Shown: positions 55,289-64,000 of the stretch, one piece after another
Position numbering within the stretch: position 1 is the stretch's first letter
Layout: every line of letters starts with the position of its first letter
NCBI GenBank assembly: GCA_035552155.1
Contig: DASZLX010000035.1
Span: forward strand, 1 to 64,000
Source: DASXHY01 sp035552155
Lineage (GTDB): Bacteria > Verrucomicrobiota > Verrucomicrobiia > Limisphaerales > DASXHY01
Direction of reading: 5' to 3'
DNA length: 64,000 nucleotides
Notes under the pieces: generated by a model
What the model was told of the DNA's origin: nothing
What the model saw: the letters and a program-made list of their open reading frames with translations, nothing else
Database searches by the model: none
Program-made: the position numbers and the translations under genes

Positions 55289-55290
55289 CC

Positions 55291-56028
55291 ATGCGCACCC
55301 TCGGCATCATTCCCGCCCGCTACGCCTCCACGCGATTTCCCGGCAAACCGCTCGCGCTCATCGCGGGCCAGCCACTGATCCAGCGCGTGGTCGAGCGTTG
55401 CCGCCAGGCGCAGTCCCTCAGCGAAGTCATCGTGGCCACGGATGACGCGCGCATCGCCGACGTCGCCTGCGGATTTTGCCGCGTGGAAATGACGCGCGCG
55501 GATCATCCGAGCGGCTCGGACCGCATCGCGGAAGTCGCCTCTCGCTGCGATTGCGATGCCATCGTGAATATCCAGGGCGATGAACCGTTGATTGACCCCT
55601 CCGTGATCGACGCCGTGGCCGGCGCGCTCGCGCAGGCGGAAATCTCCACCGCGGCCACGCCCATCCGCACACCGGCTGATTACGATAATCCGAACGTCGT
55701 AAAAGTCGTTGTCAACGCGGCAGGGCGGGCGTTATATTTTTCCCGGCGCACGATTCCGTATTTGCGCGAAGCCGCCAGTCGTTCGGTGAACGAACAGTTG
55801 GCGGCGTTTCCTTTTTTGAAACACCTGGGCATTTATGGATACCGGCGTGAGACGTTGTTGCGGCTGGTGCAATTCCCAATGTCGCCGTTGGAACAGGCGG
55901 AAAAACTGGAGCAATTGCGCGCGCTCGAAAACGGACTCCAAATCGCCGTGGTGAAGGTGGATTACGACAGCATGGGCGTGGACGTGCCCGAGGACGTGGC
56001 GCGGGTGGAAAAACTGTTGGAAAGTTAA
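55291..56028 (+). CDS. kdsB: 3-deoxy-manno-octulosonate cytidylyltransferase (CMP-Kdo synthetase)
   Basis: 245 residues from the ATG at 55291; the open frame runs back into the previous gene. Motifs: GIIPARYASTRFPGKPL near the N-terminus (nucleotide binding), VIVATDD, SGSDRIAEVA, NIQGDEPLI and YPLKHLGIYGYRRE-like FLKHLGIYGYR. The enzyme activates Kdo with CTP for lipopolysaccharide synthesis in the cytoplasm, so the organism makes Kdo-containing LPS. pyrG, making CTP, follows directly. Confidence 0.95.
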   Translation: MRTLGIIPARYASTRFPGKPLALIAGQPLIQRVVERCRQAQSLSEVIVATDDARIADVACGFCRVEMTRADHPSGSDRIAEVASRCDCDAIVNIQGDEPLIDPSVIDAVAGALAQAEISTAATPIRTPADYDNPNVVKVVVNAAGRALYFSRRTIPYLREAASRSVNEQLAAFPFLKHLGIYGYRRETLLRLVQFPMSPLEQAEKLEQLRALENGLQIAVVKVDYDSMGVDVPEDVARVEKLLES

Positions 56029-56119
56029 ATTGGTTAAACAGTTAAATAGGCGGCGGCAGTCCAGTCCTCATTTAACATTTTAACTTATTTAACGAGTCCC
56101 TTATTTAACGGCGCAAAGC

Positions 56120-57733
56120 ATGAAATACATTTTTGTAACCGGCGGTGTGGTGAGTTCACTCGGCAAGGGCCTGACCGCGGCCGCTCTCGGCACCCTGCTC
56201 GAAAATCGCGGCCTTAAGGTCGTGCTGCAAAAGTTCGACCCCTACCTCAACGTCGACCCGGGCACCATGAACCCCTACCAGCACGGCGAAGTCTACGTGC
56301 TCGATGACGGCGCCGAAACCGACCTCGACCTCGGCCATTACGAGCGGTTCACCAACGTCAAACTCACGCGCCTGAACAACCTGACCAGCGGCCAGGTTTA
56401 CCAGACCGTCCTCAACAACGAGCGCGAGGGCAAATATCTCGGCAAAACCGTGCAGGTCATTCCCCACGTCACCGACGAGATCCAAAACCGCATCCATGTC
56501 CTTGGCGAGCATACCAAGGCGGACGTCATCATCACTGAGATCGGGGGCACGACCGGCGACATCGAGGGATTGCCATTCGTGGAAGCCATCCGCGAGTTTG
56601 CTTTGGAAGCCGGGCACGGCAACGTCATTTTCATCCACGTCACCTACGTTCCTTTCATCAAGGCCGCGGGCGAATTGAAGACCAAGCCCACCCAGCAGTC
56701 CGTCGCCAAGCTCCGCGAAATCGGCATCGCCCCGCACGTGCTGGTTTGCCGCAGCGAATTTCCGCTCGACAAGGAAGTGCGCCAGAAAATTTCCATGTTT
56801 TGCAACGTCCCCTACGAGGCCGTCATCGAGGAAAAGGACGTTGACCACAGCATTTACGAAGTGCCCCTGATGCTGCAGCGCGAGCACATGGATGAACTCG
56901 TGTGCCAGTTATTGCGCCTGGAGACCGGCCCGGCCAACATGACCCACTGGCAGGAAATCATCCGCAAATTAATCGCCCCGCAGCATCGCGTGCGCATTGG
57001 TGTGGTTGGAAAATACATCGGCCTGCAGGACGCTTACAAATCGGTTTACGAGGCCATCATCCACGGCGGCATCGCGAACGATTGCGGCGTCGAAATCCAG
57101 CGCGTGGACTCGGAGGAAATCGAGCGCGACGGCGCGGAAAAACATTTGAAGGGCCTCGGCGGCGTCGTTGTGCCGGGCGGCTTCGGCGAACGCGGCATCG
57201 AAGGCAAAATCATGGCGGCGCAATACGCGCGCGAAAACAACATCCCCTACCTCGGCCTGTGCCTCGGAATGCAAATCGCCACCATCGAATTCGCGCGCAA
57301 TGTCTTGAAACTTCCGAAAGCGCACTCGACCGAGTTCGATCCCAACACGCCGCATCCCGTGATTGCGATGCTCGATGACCAAACCCGCGTGACCAAGAAA
57401 GGCGGCACCATGCGCCTGGGCGCGCAGCCCTGCCAGCTCGTCATGGGTACCAAAGCGCAGCAAATCTACGGCGCATTTGTAATCAAAGAGCGGCACCGCC
57501 ACCGCTATGAATTCAACAACGCCTACCGCGAACGCTTCGAGAAAGCCGGCTTTGCGTTCGGCGGCATGACACCCGACGGCAAGCTCGTGGAAATGATTGA
57601 GCTACCCAAGCACCCGTTTTACATCGCCAGCCAGTTCCATCCCGAGTTCCAGAGCAAACCGCACCAGCCCCACCCGTTGTTCAAAGGCTTTATCGCGGCG
57701 GCCCACGCAAAGCTGCACCAGAAGCCGCTTTAA
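56120..57733 (+). CDS. pyrG: CTP synthase
   Basis: 537 residues, standard length. Synthetase domain: FVTGGVVSSLGKGLTAAALG (ATP loop), DPYLNVDPGTMNPYQHGEV, and ITEIGGTTGDIEG. Glutaminase domain: VPGGFGERGIEGK, nucleophile Cys in LGLCLGMQ (about 380), and the His/Glu pair in ASQFHPEFQS. It converts UTP and glutamine to CTP in the cytoplasm. Between kdsB and a nucleotidyltransferase gene; pairing pyrG with Kdo genes is common because CMP-Kdo synthesis consumes CTP. Confidence 0.97.
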   Translation: MKYIFVTGGVVSSLGKGLTAAALGTLLENRGLKVVLQKFDPYLNVDPGTMNPYQHGEVYVLDDGAETDLDLGHYERFTNVKLTRLNNLTSGQVYQTVLNNEREGKYLGKTVQVIPHVTDEIQNRIHVLGEHTKADVIITEIGGTTGDIEGLPFVEAIREFALEAGHGNVIFIHVTYVPFIKAAGELKTKPTQQSVAKLREIGIAPHVLVCRSEFPLDKEVRQKISMFCNVPYEAVIEEKDVDHSIYEVPLMLQREHMDELVCQLLRLETGPANMTHWQEIIRKLIAPQHRVRIGVVGKYIGLQDAYKSVYEAIIHGGIANDCGVEIQRVDSEEIERDGAEKHLKGLGGVVVPGGFGERGIEGKIMAAQYARENNIPYLGLCLGMQIATIEFARNVLKLPKAHSTEFDPNTPHPVIAMLDDQTRVTKKGGTMRLGAQPCQLVMGTKAQQIYGAFVIKERHRHRYEFNNAYRERFEKAGFAFGGMTPDGKLVEMIELPKHPFYIASQFHPEFQSKPHQPHPLFKGFIAAAHAKLHQKPL

Positions 57734-57735
57734 AT

Positions 57736-58263
57736 GTGACTACATTCCAAATCGTGAATGAAATCGCGGGCCGTGGGAACCTGCCTTTTCTTGTCATCGG
57801 AGGACATGCGGTTAATGCCTATGGCTATTCACGTTTCACGCGGGATATCGATATACTGATCGACCAGGGTCGTAAATCCAGTTGGCTGTCCGGATTGGAG
57901 CCAAAGGGTTTTAAACTTTATCATGATGGCGGTGCATTTTTGCAGATGACTCCACCTCCAAATTGCGACCCTTTGGATTTGATGTTGGTGAATACGACTA
58001 CCTTTGCAAATCTAAGCGAAGCAGCTCGGACGCTGGAAATCAGCGGACTGAGCATGAGGGTGCCGGCCCTCGATAATCTCTTCGCCCTGAAATTGCACGT
58101 GTTGCAACAGGAGATCCCGCACCGCGGTTACAAGGACTTTATGGACATCCTCGCCCTGGCCGATTGCAATGCTGTGGATTTGCGCAGTGACAAAATTCGG
58201 GATTTATGCGAGAAGTTTGGGAACAGGAAAATCTATGAGCGACTCCTTGCCTTCAAAGGATGA
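57736..58263 (+). CDS. Nucleotidyltransferase-fold protein (possible toxin-like)
   Basis: 175 residues starting with GTG at 57736, two bases after the pyrG stop. The segment LVIGGHAVNAYGYSRFTRDIDILID has the GG...R.T.DxD pattern of the DNA polymerase beta-type nucleotidyltransferases such as MNT, AbiEii and MenT-like toxins; ALDNLFALKLHVL and KDFMDILAL follow, as in that group. It overlaps the next small gene by 29 bases. The region seems richer in A and T than its neighbours and interrupts the line of housekeeping genes, which suggests gain by transfer. Not a typical polymerase or tRNA enzyme. Toxin function is an inference. Confidence 0.7.
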   Translation: MTTFQIVNEIAGRGNLPFLVIGGHAVNAYGYSRFTRDIDILIDQGRKSSWLSGLEPKGFKLYHDGGAFLQMTPPPNCDPLDLMLVNTTTFANLSEAARTLEISGLSMRVPALDNLFALKLHVLQQEIPHRGYKDFMDILALADCNAVDLRSDKIRDLCEKFGNRKIYERLLAFKG

Positions 58264-58462
58264 ATTGCGCGAAGCTGCGGTTGCATACCACTCCACCAGC
58301 CATTTCGAGCTTCCTTCGAGCGGCTCAAATTTCTCTTCGCCGGTGCTAAACCCGACAGAATACGTACTATGGTGCGAAGAAATGCGCCGGGCGCTGAACT
58401 TGCCGCCCGATGAGCCCGCCCATCGCCTGGCACTGAAGACGTCGAAGGAATTTATCTTGTAG
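58235..58462 (+). CDS. Small protein overlapping the nucleotidyltransferase gene (possible partner)
   Basis: 75 residues from the ATG at 58235, preceded by CAGGAAAA as a likely ribosome site. It overlaps the nucleotidyltransferase gene by 29 bases. Hydrophilic, with LNPTEYVLWCEEMRRALNLPP near the end and no known domain. Overlap and order suggest the two act together, for example as a toxin-antitoxin-like pair, but this rests on arrangement only. The upstream start of the longer open frame (58169) lies inside the other gene and is less likely. Confidence 0.55.
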   Translation: MSDSLPSKDELREAAVAYHSTSHFELPSSGSNFSSPVLNPTEYVLWCEEMRRALNLPPDEPAHRLALKTSKEFIL

Positions 58463-58496
58463 ATCACGGTCGGGAATTTTCCTTCCAAAGATCACA

Positions 58497-59780
58497 GTGA
58501 CCTACGCCGAAGCCATCCAATTTCTCTACCATTTGCACCTGTTCGGCGCAAATTTCGGTTTGGAAAACTCCCTCAAACTCGCCGGGCTCGCCGGTAATCC
58601 TCAAAACCAACTTCGCTTCATCCACGTCGCCGGCACGAACGGCAAAGGCTCAACCTGCGCCATGCTGGAAAGCATTTATCGCGCAAGCGGCTTGCGCGTG
58701 GGCCTGTTCACCTCGCCGCACCTGGTTTCCTTCCGCGAACGCATCCAGGTCAACCGGCGCTTCATCAGCCAGGCGGACGTGGTGCGGCTCGTGGAGGAAT
58801 TAAAACCGCTGCTGGACCAGTTTCCGGGCGATCATCCCCCGACCTTTTTCGAAGCGGTGACCATCATGGCCCTGCGCCATTTTGCCGATCAAAAATGCGA
58901 CCTGGTGATTTGGGAAACGGGCCTCGGCGGGCGGCTCGACGCGACGAACATCGTCACGCCCCTCGCCAGCGTCATTACCAACATCGGCATTGAGCACTCC
59001 GAATGGCTCGGCGACACCGTCGAAAAAATTGCCGCGGAAAAAGCCGGCATTATCAAACCCGGCGTGCCGGTCGTGACCGCCGCCGCATCCGGCCACGGCC
59101 TCGAGGTCATTGAAGCAACCGCGCAAGCGAAGCATTCGCCATTTACGATGGTCGGCGCGGCGCATGCGAATTTGCCTCCGCTGGATTCCCTGGAACTTCC
59201 CTTGCACGGCCCGCATCAACGGCTCAATGCCGCCCTGGCCCTCGCCACCGTGCGCACGCTCTCAAAGCAATTTCCCGTGAGCGATGCCGCATTGCGCGAC
59301 GGATTGAGAACCGTGGACTGGCCTGGTCGAATGCATCGCGTCCAAACCGTTTCCGGCCAAACCATCCTGCTCGATGGCGCGCACAATGCCGACGGTGCCG
59401 AAGCGCTGCGCGTCGCCTTGCAGCAGGAGTTCTCCGGTTCCCGACCCGCCATGATCTTTGGCGTTTTTCGCGACAAGGATTCCACCCGCATGTGCCATTC
59501 GCTCGCCCCGCTGGCCGGCCGCATCCTGCTCACACGGGTGCAAAGTGAACGAAGTGAGGATCCCTCGAAACTCGTGGCCGCCTGCCGGGAATCCAATCCG
59601 AACGCGGCAATTGACGTCTGCCGCTCGCTCAGCGAGGCACTGGAAAAAGTCTCATCCGTTCCGTTCGTCGTCATCGCCGGCTCCCTTTACCTGGTCGGCG
59701 AAGCCATGGAATTGCTTCACTTGGCAGACGGTTCCGAAAGTGATGAAAAGGAACTGAACGAATGGCTCCCCAAACGCTGA
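58497..59780 (+). CDS. folC: Folylpolyglutamate/dihydrofolate synthase
   Basis: 427 residues with a GTG start at 58497. Mur-ligase fold: P-loop HVAGTNGKGSTC (about 42-53), FTSPHLVSFRERI, ETGLGGRLDATN, ITNIGIEHSEWLG and, in the C-terminal domain, PGRMHRV and LLDGAHNADGAEAL. FolC adds glutamate to folates and, in most bacteria, first to dihydropteroate. It works in the cytoplasm. The next gene, a HAD hydrolase, starts ten bases after its stop. Confidence 0.93.
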   Translation: MTYAEAIQFLYHLHLFGANFGLENSLKLAGLAGNPQNQLRFIHVAGTNGKGSTCAMLESIYRASGLRVGLFTSPHLVSFRERIQVNRRFISQADVVRLVEELKPLLDQFPGDHPPTFFEAVTIMALRHFADQKCDLVIWETGLGGRLDATNIVTPLASVITNIGIEHSEWLGDTVEKIAAEKAGIIKPGVPVVTAAASGHGLEVIEATAQAKHSPFTMVGAAHANLPPLDSLELPLHGPHQRLNAALALATVRTLSKQFPVSDAALRDGLRTVDWPGRMHRVQTVSGQTILLDGAHNADGAEALRVALQQEFSGSRPAMIFGVFRDKDSTRMCHSLAPLAGRILLTRVQSERSEDPSKLVAACRESNPNAAIDVCRSLSEALEKVSSVPFVVIAGSLYLVGEAMELLHLADGSESDEKELNEWLPKR

Positions 59781-59790
59781 TCGATCTCGC

Positions 59791-60468
59791 ATGCAAATCA
59801 AAGCCATCACCTTTGACGTCGGCGGCACACTCATCGAACCGTGGCCTTCGGTCGGGCACGTGTACGCGGAGGTTGCGGCCCGTCGCGGATTGAAAATATT
59901 TTCCGCCGAACAACTCAATGCCCGTTTCAAAGCGGCCTGGGGAGCGCGCAAAAACTTCGATCATTCGCGCCAGGGCTGGGCCGAATTGGTGGACGAGGTT
60001 TTCACTCACCCCGCCATCCGGCTGCCCAGCGAGACCTTTTTCGACGAGTTATACGAGGCTTTTGCCCGGCCTGAAGCCTGGCACGTGTTTGCTGACGTGA
60101 CGCCCACGCTCGAGGCGCTGACTGCTCGCGGCCTTCGCCTGGGCGTGATTTCCAACTGGGATGAGCGGCTTCGCCGGCTGCTGCGAACCTTGAAGCTGGA
60201 TAATTATTTCGCGACTCTCACCATCTCCTGCGAAGTGGGTTTCCCTAAACCGTCGCGCGCCATCTTCCAACAGACGGCGGCCGCGCTGGACCTGCCTCCC
60301 GGCGCCATCCTGCACATCGGCGACAGTCCCGAAATGGATGTTGCCGGCGCAAAAGCGGCCGGTTTTCAAGCACTGCAAATTCATCGCGGCGCTAATCCTG
60401 GCGACGGCAAATTGAACTCGCTGGCCGAGCTGCCGGCAAAAATCGAGCTCCTGACTCCGGGCGATTAG
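59791..60468 (+). CDS. HAD-superfamily hydrolase (HDHD3/subclass IA type)
   Basis: 225 residues. Motif I is FDVGGTL, so the nucleophile Asp9 is kept but the second Asp is Gly, as in HDHD3-like members (usual DxDGT). Motif II VISNWDE, motif III Lys in VGFPKPSRAIF, and motif IV HIGDSPEMDVAGAKAAGF follow. A helical cap (about 20-90) lies after motif I. It would dephosphorylate a small metabolite in the cytoplasm, though the missing Asp may lower activity. Likely cotranscribed with folC. Confidence 0.85.
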   Translation: MQIKAITFDVGGTLIEPWPSVGHVYAEVAARRGLKIFSAEQLNARFKAAWGARKNFDHSRQGWAELVDEVFTHPAIRLPSETFFDELYEAFARPEAWHVFADVTPTLEALTARGLRLGVISNWDERLRRLLRTLKLDNYFATLTISCEVGFPKPSRAIFQQTAAALDLPPGAILHIGDSPEMDVAGAKAAGFQALQIHRGANPGDGKLNSLAELPAKIELLTPGD

Positions 60469-60574
60469 CCCGGGTGACAGCTCTTGTTCTCCCGGCTAAT
60501 ACGTGCTTCTGATGCATTGACGCTGGGGGCCGGTCATCATTAGATTCTCCCGTGCACAGCCGCCGCAGCTCTCA

Positions 60575-61279
60575 ATGAAAGTCATTACGAACATCTTTAA
60601 TTCGTCGCTCGGCAAGAAATACATCATGGCGGTCTCGGGCCTCGTGCTTTTTTTGTTCGTGGTGGCGCACATGGTGGGCAACCTGCAATTTTTCCTCGGG
60701 CCGGAAGCCATCAATCGTTACGGGCACTTCCTGCAATCAAACGTCGAGCTGCTCTGGCCGGCGCGCATTTTTCTCCTCCTCATGATCGGGCTGCACATCT
60801 GGTCCGCCATCAAACTCTCCATTGAAAACAAGGCAGCCCGCCCCGTCCCCTACGCCAACTGGCATCCTACCGTCGCCAGTTACGCGTCGCGCACGATGCT
60901 CATGAGCGGCATCATCATTTTCGTTTTTATCATCTATCATCTTTTGCATTTCACGGTTCAGGTCCAAAACATCAACTTCACCGGCCAAAATTTTGTGACG
61001 CTGGAAGACCCGCAGAAGCGTCACGATATTTTCAAAATGATGGTGCTCGGCTTCCACAATCCCTGGGTTTCCGGCTTTTACATTCTCGGCATCGCGCTCC
61101 TGTGCCTGCACCTGAGCCATGGCGTGGGCGCCATGTTTCAATCGCTGGGCTGGAAGAACAAGGTTTACGGGCCTTTCCTGGAGACAGCGTCGCGCTGGGT
61201 CGCCTGGCTGATTTTTCTCGGTTACGTTTCGATTCCCATTTCGGTCCTGCTCGGTTACGGAAAGGAGGCGCTGAAGTAA
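60575..61279 (+). CDS. sdhC: Succinate dehydrogenase cytochrome b subunit
   Basis: 234 residues, five membrane spans (first about 18-38, last about 207-225), as in the single-subunit diheme b558 type of Bacillus and many anaerobes. Histidines suited to heme ligation are in VVAHMVGNLQF, LMIGLHIWSA, FIIYHLLHF and LCLHLSHGVGAMFQSLG. There is no separate sdhD, which agrees with this type. It anchors SdhAB and reduces quinone. First gene of sdhCAB; sdhA starts one base after its stop. Confidence 0.92.
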   Translation: MKVITNIFNSSLGKKYIMAVSGLVLFLFVVAHMVGNLQFFLGPEAINRYGHFLQSNVELLWPARIFLLLMIGLHIWSAIKLSIENKAARPVPYANWHPTVASYASRTMLMSGIIIFVFIIYHLLHFTVQVQNINFTGQNFVTLEDPQKRHDIFKMMVLGFHNPWVSGFYILGIALLCLHLSHGVGAMFQSLGWKNKVYGPFLETASRWVAWLIFLGYVSIPISVLLGYGKEALK

Positions 61280-61280
61280 C

Positions 61281-63197
61281 ATGCCGCTCGATTCCAAAAT
61301 TCCCTCCGGCCCCATCGCGCAAAAGTGGGACAAACACAAATTCGATTTAAAGCTCGTCAACCCCGCCAACAAACGGAAGTTTGATGTCATCGTCGTCGGC
61401 AGCGGATTGGCCGGCGCTTCCGCCGCGGCCTCGCTCGCGGAACTCGGCTATAAGGTAAAATGCTTCTGTTTCCAGGATAGCCCCCGCCGCGCGCACAGCA
61501 TCGCCGCCCAAGGCGGCATCAACGCCGCCAAGAATTACCCGAACGACGGCGACTCGGTCTACCGGCTTTTTTACGACACCATCAAGGGCGGTGATTTCCG
61601 CTCGCGCGAAGCCAATGTCTATCGGCTCGCCCAGGTGAGCGTGAACATCATCGACCAATGCGTCGCGCAAGGCGTCCCGTTCGCGCGCGAATACGGCGGC
61701 CTGCTCGACAATCGCTCCTTCGGCGGCGCGCAAGTCTCCCGCACCTTTTACGCCCGCGGCCAGACCGGCCAGCAATTGCTGCTCGGCGCATACCAGGCGC
61801 TTTCCCGCCAAATCGGCCTGGGCAATGTGCAGATGTTTCCCCGCACCGAAATGCTCGATGTCGTGGTGGTGGATGGCCAGGCGAAGGGAATCGTCGTGCG
61901 CGACCTGATTACCGGCGAAATTTCCTCCCACGCCGGCGATGCCGTCGTGCTCGGGAGCGGCGGCTACGGGAATGTTTTCTTTCTTTCCACCAATGCCAAG
62001 GGCTGCAATATCACCGCGCCCTGGCGCGCCTACAAGAAAGGCGCTTTTTTTGCGAATCCCTGCTACACGCAAATTCATCCCACCTGCATTCCTGTCAGCG
62101 GCGAACATCAATCGAAGCTGACGTTGATGTCCGAGTCATTGCGCAACGACGGCCGGGTCTGGGTGCCGAAGCGCAAGGAAGATTGTTCCAAGCCGATCAA
62201 CACCATCCCCGAAGCCGATCGCGATTATTTTCTCGAACGCAAATATCCCAGCTTCGGCAACCTCGCCCCCCGCGATGTTTCCTCCCGCGCAGCCAAGGAA
62301 GTGTGCGATGAAGGCCGCGGCGTCGGGCCGGGCGGCCTCGGAGTTTACCTCGATTTTGCGGACGCCATCAAACGCCTCGGCGAGGACAAAATCCGCGAGC
62401 GTTACGGCAACCTGTTCGACATGTACGAAAAAATCACCGGCGAAAATGCCTATCGCGTCCCGATGCGCATTTATCCGGCGGTGCATTACACCATGGGTGG
62501 CACATGGGTGGATTATAATTTGATGAGCACCCTGCCCGGCTTGTTCGTGGTGGGGGAAGCCAATTTTTCCGACCACGGCGCAAATCGCCTCGGAGCCAGC
62601 GCGCTGATGCAAGGCCTCGCCGACGGTTATTTCGTTCTGCCCTACACGATCGGGAATTATCTCGCCTCGACCAAGCCGGCCAGGGCTGCCACCAGCCGTC
62701 CGGAGTTCAAGCAGGCGGAGGAAAATGTTCGCGCCTTCACCAACAAACTGCTTTCCATCAATGGCAAGCGGACCGTGACCTCGTTGCATCGCGAATTGGG
62801 CAAATTGCTTTGGGAAAAATGCGGCATGGCGCGAAATGAAGCCGGCTTGAAGGAAGCGCTCCGCCGCATCCCCGAATTGCGCGAGGAATTCTGGAAAAAT
62901 GTCAAAGTCACTGGCGAAAACGGCGGCTTAAACCAGAACCTTGAATACGCCGGCCGCGTCGCGGATTTCATGGAGTTCGCCGAGCTGCTTTGCCTCGATG
63001 CGCTGCATCGCAACGAATCGTGCGGCGGCCATTTACGGACCGAATTCCAGACCCCCGATGGCGAGGCCAAGCGCGATGACGAGAACTTCTCCTACGTCGC
63101 CGCCTGGGAATACCAGGGACCCGACAAACCGCCGGCGTTGCACAAGGAGCCGCTGGTTTACGAGGAAGTGCATATGAGCACGAGGAGCTATAAATGA
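61281..63197 (+). CDS. sdhA: Succinate dehydrogenase flavoprotein subunit
   Basis: 638 residues. FAD-binding: VVGSGLAGASAAASLAELG; covalent-FAD His in RRAHSIAAQGGINAAKNY; substrate site and catalytic Arg region in PAVHYTMGGTWVDYN and VVGEANFSDHGANRLGASALMQG. The extended tail and the TRSYK end are those of the Bacillus-like SdhA/FrdA branch. Oxidises succinate to fumarate at the inner face of the membrane. Overlaps sdhB by four bases. Confidence 0.97.
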   Translation: MPLDSKIPSGPIAQKWDKHKFDLKLVNPANKRKFDVIVVGSGLAGASAAASLAELGYKVKCFCFQDSPRRAHSIAAQGGINAAKNYPNDGDSVYRLFYDTIKGGDFRSREANVYRLAQVSVNIIDQCVAQGVPFAREYGGLLDNRSFGGAQVSRTFYARGQTGQQLLLGAYQALSRQIGLGNVQMFPRTEMLDVVVVDGQAKGIVVRDLITGEISSHAGDAVVLGSGGYGNVFFLSTNAKGCNITAPWRAYKKGAFFANPCYTQIHPTCIPVSGEHQSKLTLMSESLRNDGRVWVPKRKEDCSKPINTIPEADRDYFLERKYPSFGNLAPRDVSSRAAKEVCDEGRGVGPGGLGVYLDFADAIKRLGEDKIRERYGNLFDMYEKITGENAYRVPMRIYPAVHYTMGGTWVDYNLMSTLPGLFVVGEANFSDHGANRLGASALMQGLADGYFVLPYTIGNYLASTKPARAATSRPEFKQAEENVRAFTNKLLSINGKRTVTSLHRELGKLLWEKCGMARNEAGLKEALRRIPELREEFWKNVKVTGENGGLNQNLEYAGRVADFMEFAELLCLDALHRNESCGGHLRTEFQTPDGEAKRDDENFSYVAAWEYQGPDKPPALHKEPLVYEEVHMSTRSYK

Positions 63198-63940
63198 ATT
63201 TGACCCTCAAAGTCTGGCGGCAGAAAGACACGGGCACAGCCGGCCGCTTCGAAACCTACGAAGCGAAAGATGTCCTGCCCGATATGTCCTTCCTCGAAAT
63301 GCTCGATGTGGTGAACGAAGGCCTGATCGAGCGCGGCGAAGAGCCGATTGCTTTTGATTCCGATTGCCGCGAAGGGATTTGCGGCGCGTGCTCACTCGTC
63401 ATCAACGGCATTCCGCACGGCGGCCACCGCGGCACCGCCACCTGCCAGCTTCACATGCGGCGTTTCACGGACGGGGAAACCATCACCATCGAGCCCTGGC
63501 GCGCGAAGGCGTTCTCCCTGGTCAAAGACCTGGTCGTCAACCGCAGCGCATTCGATCGGATCATCCAATCCGGCGGTTTTGTTTCCGTGAACACCGGCGG
63601 CACGCCCGATGGCAATACCATCCTGATTCCCAAAACGGACTCCGACCTGGCGATGGACGCCGCCGCCTGCATCGGCTGTGGCGCGTGTGTCGCCGCGTGC
63701 AAAAACGCCTCCGCGATGCTCTTCGTGGCGGCAAAAGTGTCTCATCTCAACCTCCTGCCCCAAGGCAAAGCCGAAAAGGACCGCCGCGCGCTCAACATGG
63801 TGAAACAGATGGACGCCGAAGGTTTTGGGAATTGCACCGTCACCGGCTCATGCGAAGCGGTCTGCCCGAAGGAAATCAGCCTGAATTTCATCGCCAAGAT
63901 GAATCGCGATTACGCCGTTGCAAGCATCAAGGGAAAGTAG
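63194..63940 (+). CDS. sdhB: Succinate dehydrogenase iron-sulfur subunit
   Basis: 248 residues. [2Fe-2S] ligands C58, C63, C66 and C84 (DSDCREGICGACS...TCQLH); [4Fe-4S] and [3Fe-4S] ligands in ACIGCGACVAACK (C159, C162, C165, C169) and in NCTVTGSCEAVCPK (C214, C220, C224). It passes electrons from SdhA to the membrane subunit. ATGA overlap with sdhA shows coupling. Last gene of the operon within the window. Confidence 0.96.
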   Translation: MNLTLKVWRQKDTGTAGRFETYEAKDVLPDMSFLEMLDVVNEGLIERGEEPIAFDSDCREGICGACSLVINGIPHGGHRGTATCQLHMRRFTDGETITIEPWRAKAFSLVKDLVVNRSAFDRIIQSGGFVSVNTGGTPDGNTILIPKTDSDLAMDAAACIGCGACVAACKNASAMLFVAAKVSHLNLLPQGKAEKDRRALNMVKQMDAEGFGNCTVTGSCEAVCPKEISLNFIAKMNRDYAVASIKGK

Positions 63941-63954
63941 ACCAACGGAGCAGT

Positions 63955-63976
63955 GGGAGCGCGGCATTTATGCCGC
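63955..63976. repeat. Dispersed palindromic element after sdhB
   Basis: Starts GGGAGCGCGGCATTTATGCC; GCGGCAT and ATGCCGC form a 7-bp stem around TT. Shares the GGGAGCGC head with the other elements of the window. May act as the end of the sdh transcript; no T-run seen. Confidence 0.6.
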
Positions 63977-64000
63977 TTCAACGCGGGAGGTTTTGAATCT

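Overview
The window looks like a chromosomal segment of a soil or freshwater Verrucomicrobium, probably near the Pedosphaera/Limisphaerales lineage; this is inferred from gene content, not from a marker gene. Supporting signs are an H-X9-DG pseudopilin with a GFTLIELLVVIA prepilin head, a PEP-CTERM protein, large exported glycoside hydrolases, a PQQ dehydrogenase with cytochrome c and ThuA partners, a long divergent membrane pyrophosphatase, an LPS (Kdo) gene and lipoproteins of a Gram-negative envelope, few Shine-Dalgarno sites, and many small dispersed palindromes between genes. No phage, insertion sequence, CRISPR array or rRNA is visible.

Layout. 1-4074: the end of a HAD phosphatase, then ThuA-like protein, a tiny His/Lys-rich exported peptide, a diheme cytochrome c and a PQQ dehydrogenase (periplasmic sugar/alcohol oxidation). 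4173-11458: extracellular glycan block with an Ig-domain repeat protein, an H-X9-DG pseudopilin, a GH71/99-like enzyme whose N-terminal domain resembles the Ig protein, and a GH63-like glucosidase. 11852-14994: a two-gene membrane module that I read as an ExbB/ExbD-like (proton-driven stator) pair carrying a large periplasmic insert, a coiled coil and a protease-like domain; this is the best candidate for an undescribed system. 15151-18224: OPA-family transporter, unknown protein and ruvB. 18540-21319: membrane pyrophosphatase with terminator. 21471-27128: EIIA-Ntr, tRNA-Val, Sel1 protein, a response regulator fused to a metallo-beta-lactamase, an exported esterase, and an RMD1/YagE-like protein.

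27333-34163: galactoside use (Na+/sugar symporter, small membrane protein, galM, and a GH2 beta-galactosidase), interrupted by an opposite-strand zinc-ribbon gene. 34716-38444: amino-acid permease, then an olsB-olsA-like pair (ornithine lipid synthesis) and a PAP2 protein. 38769-43249: YncE-like beta-propeller, PEP-CTERM protein with a strong terminator, TPR-sulfotransferase, and Hsp20 whose leader can pair with its own ribosome-binding site. 43306-52646: complete MdtABC-type RND efflux operon with an outer-membrane lipoprotein. 52849-54536: Trp-rich repeat lipoprotein and a quinone-oxidoreductase-like enzyme.

54722-63940: housekeeping genes on the + strand: unknown exported protein, kdsB, pyrG (supplying CTP that KdsB uses), a nucleotidyltransferase with a small overlapping partner (possible toxin-antitoxin-like insert), folC, a HAD hydrolase, and sdhCAB (succinate:quinone reductase of the single-membrane-subunit type).

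Intergenic DNA is rich in short hairpin elements of a few families, one of which also sits inside the GH63-like reading frame. All functional calls are from reading motifs by eye; no search was run.
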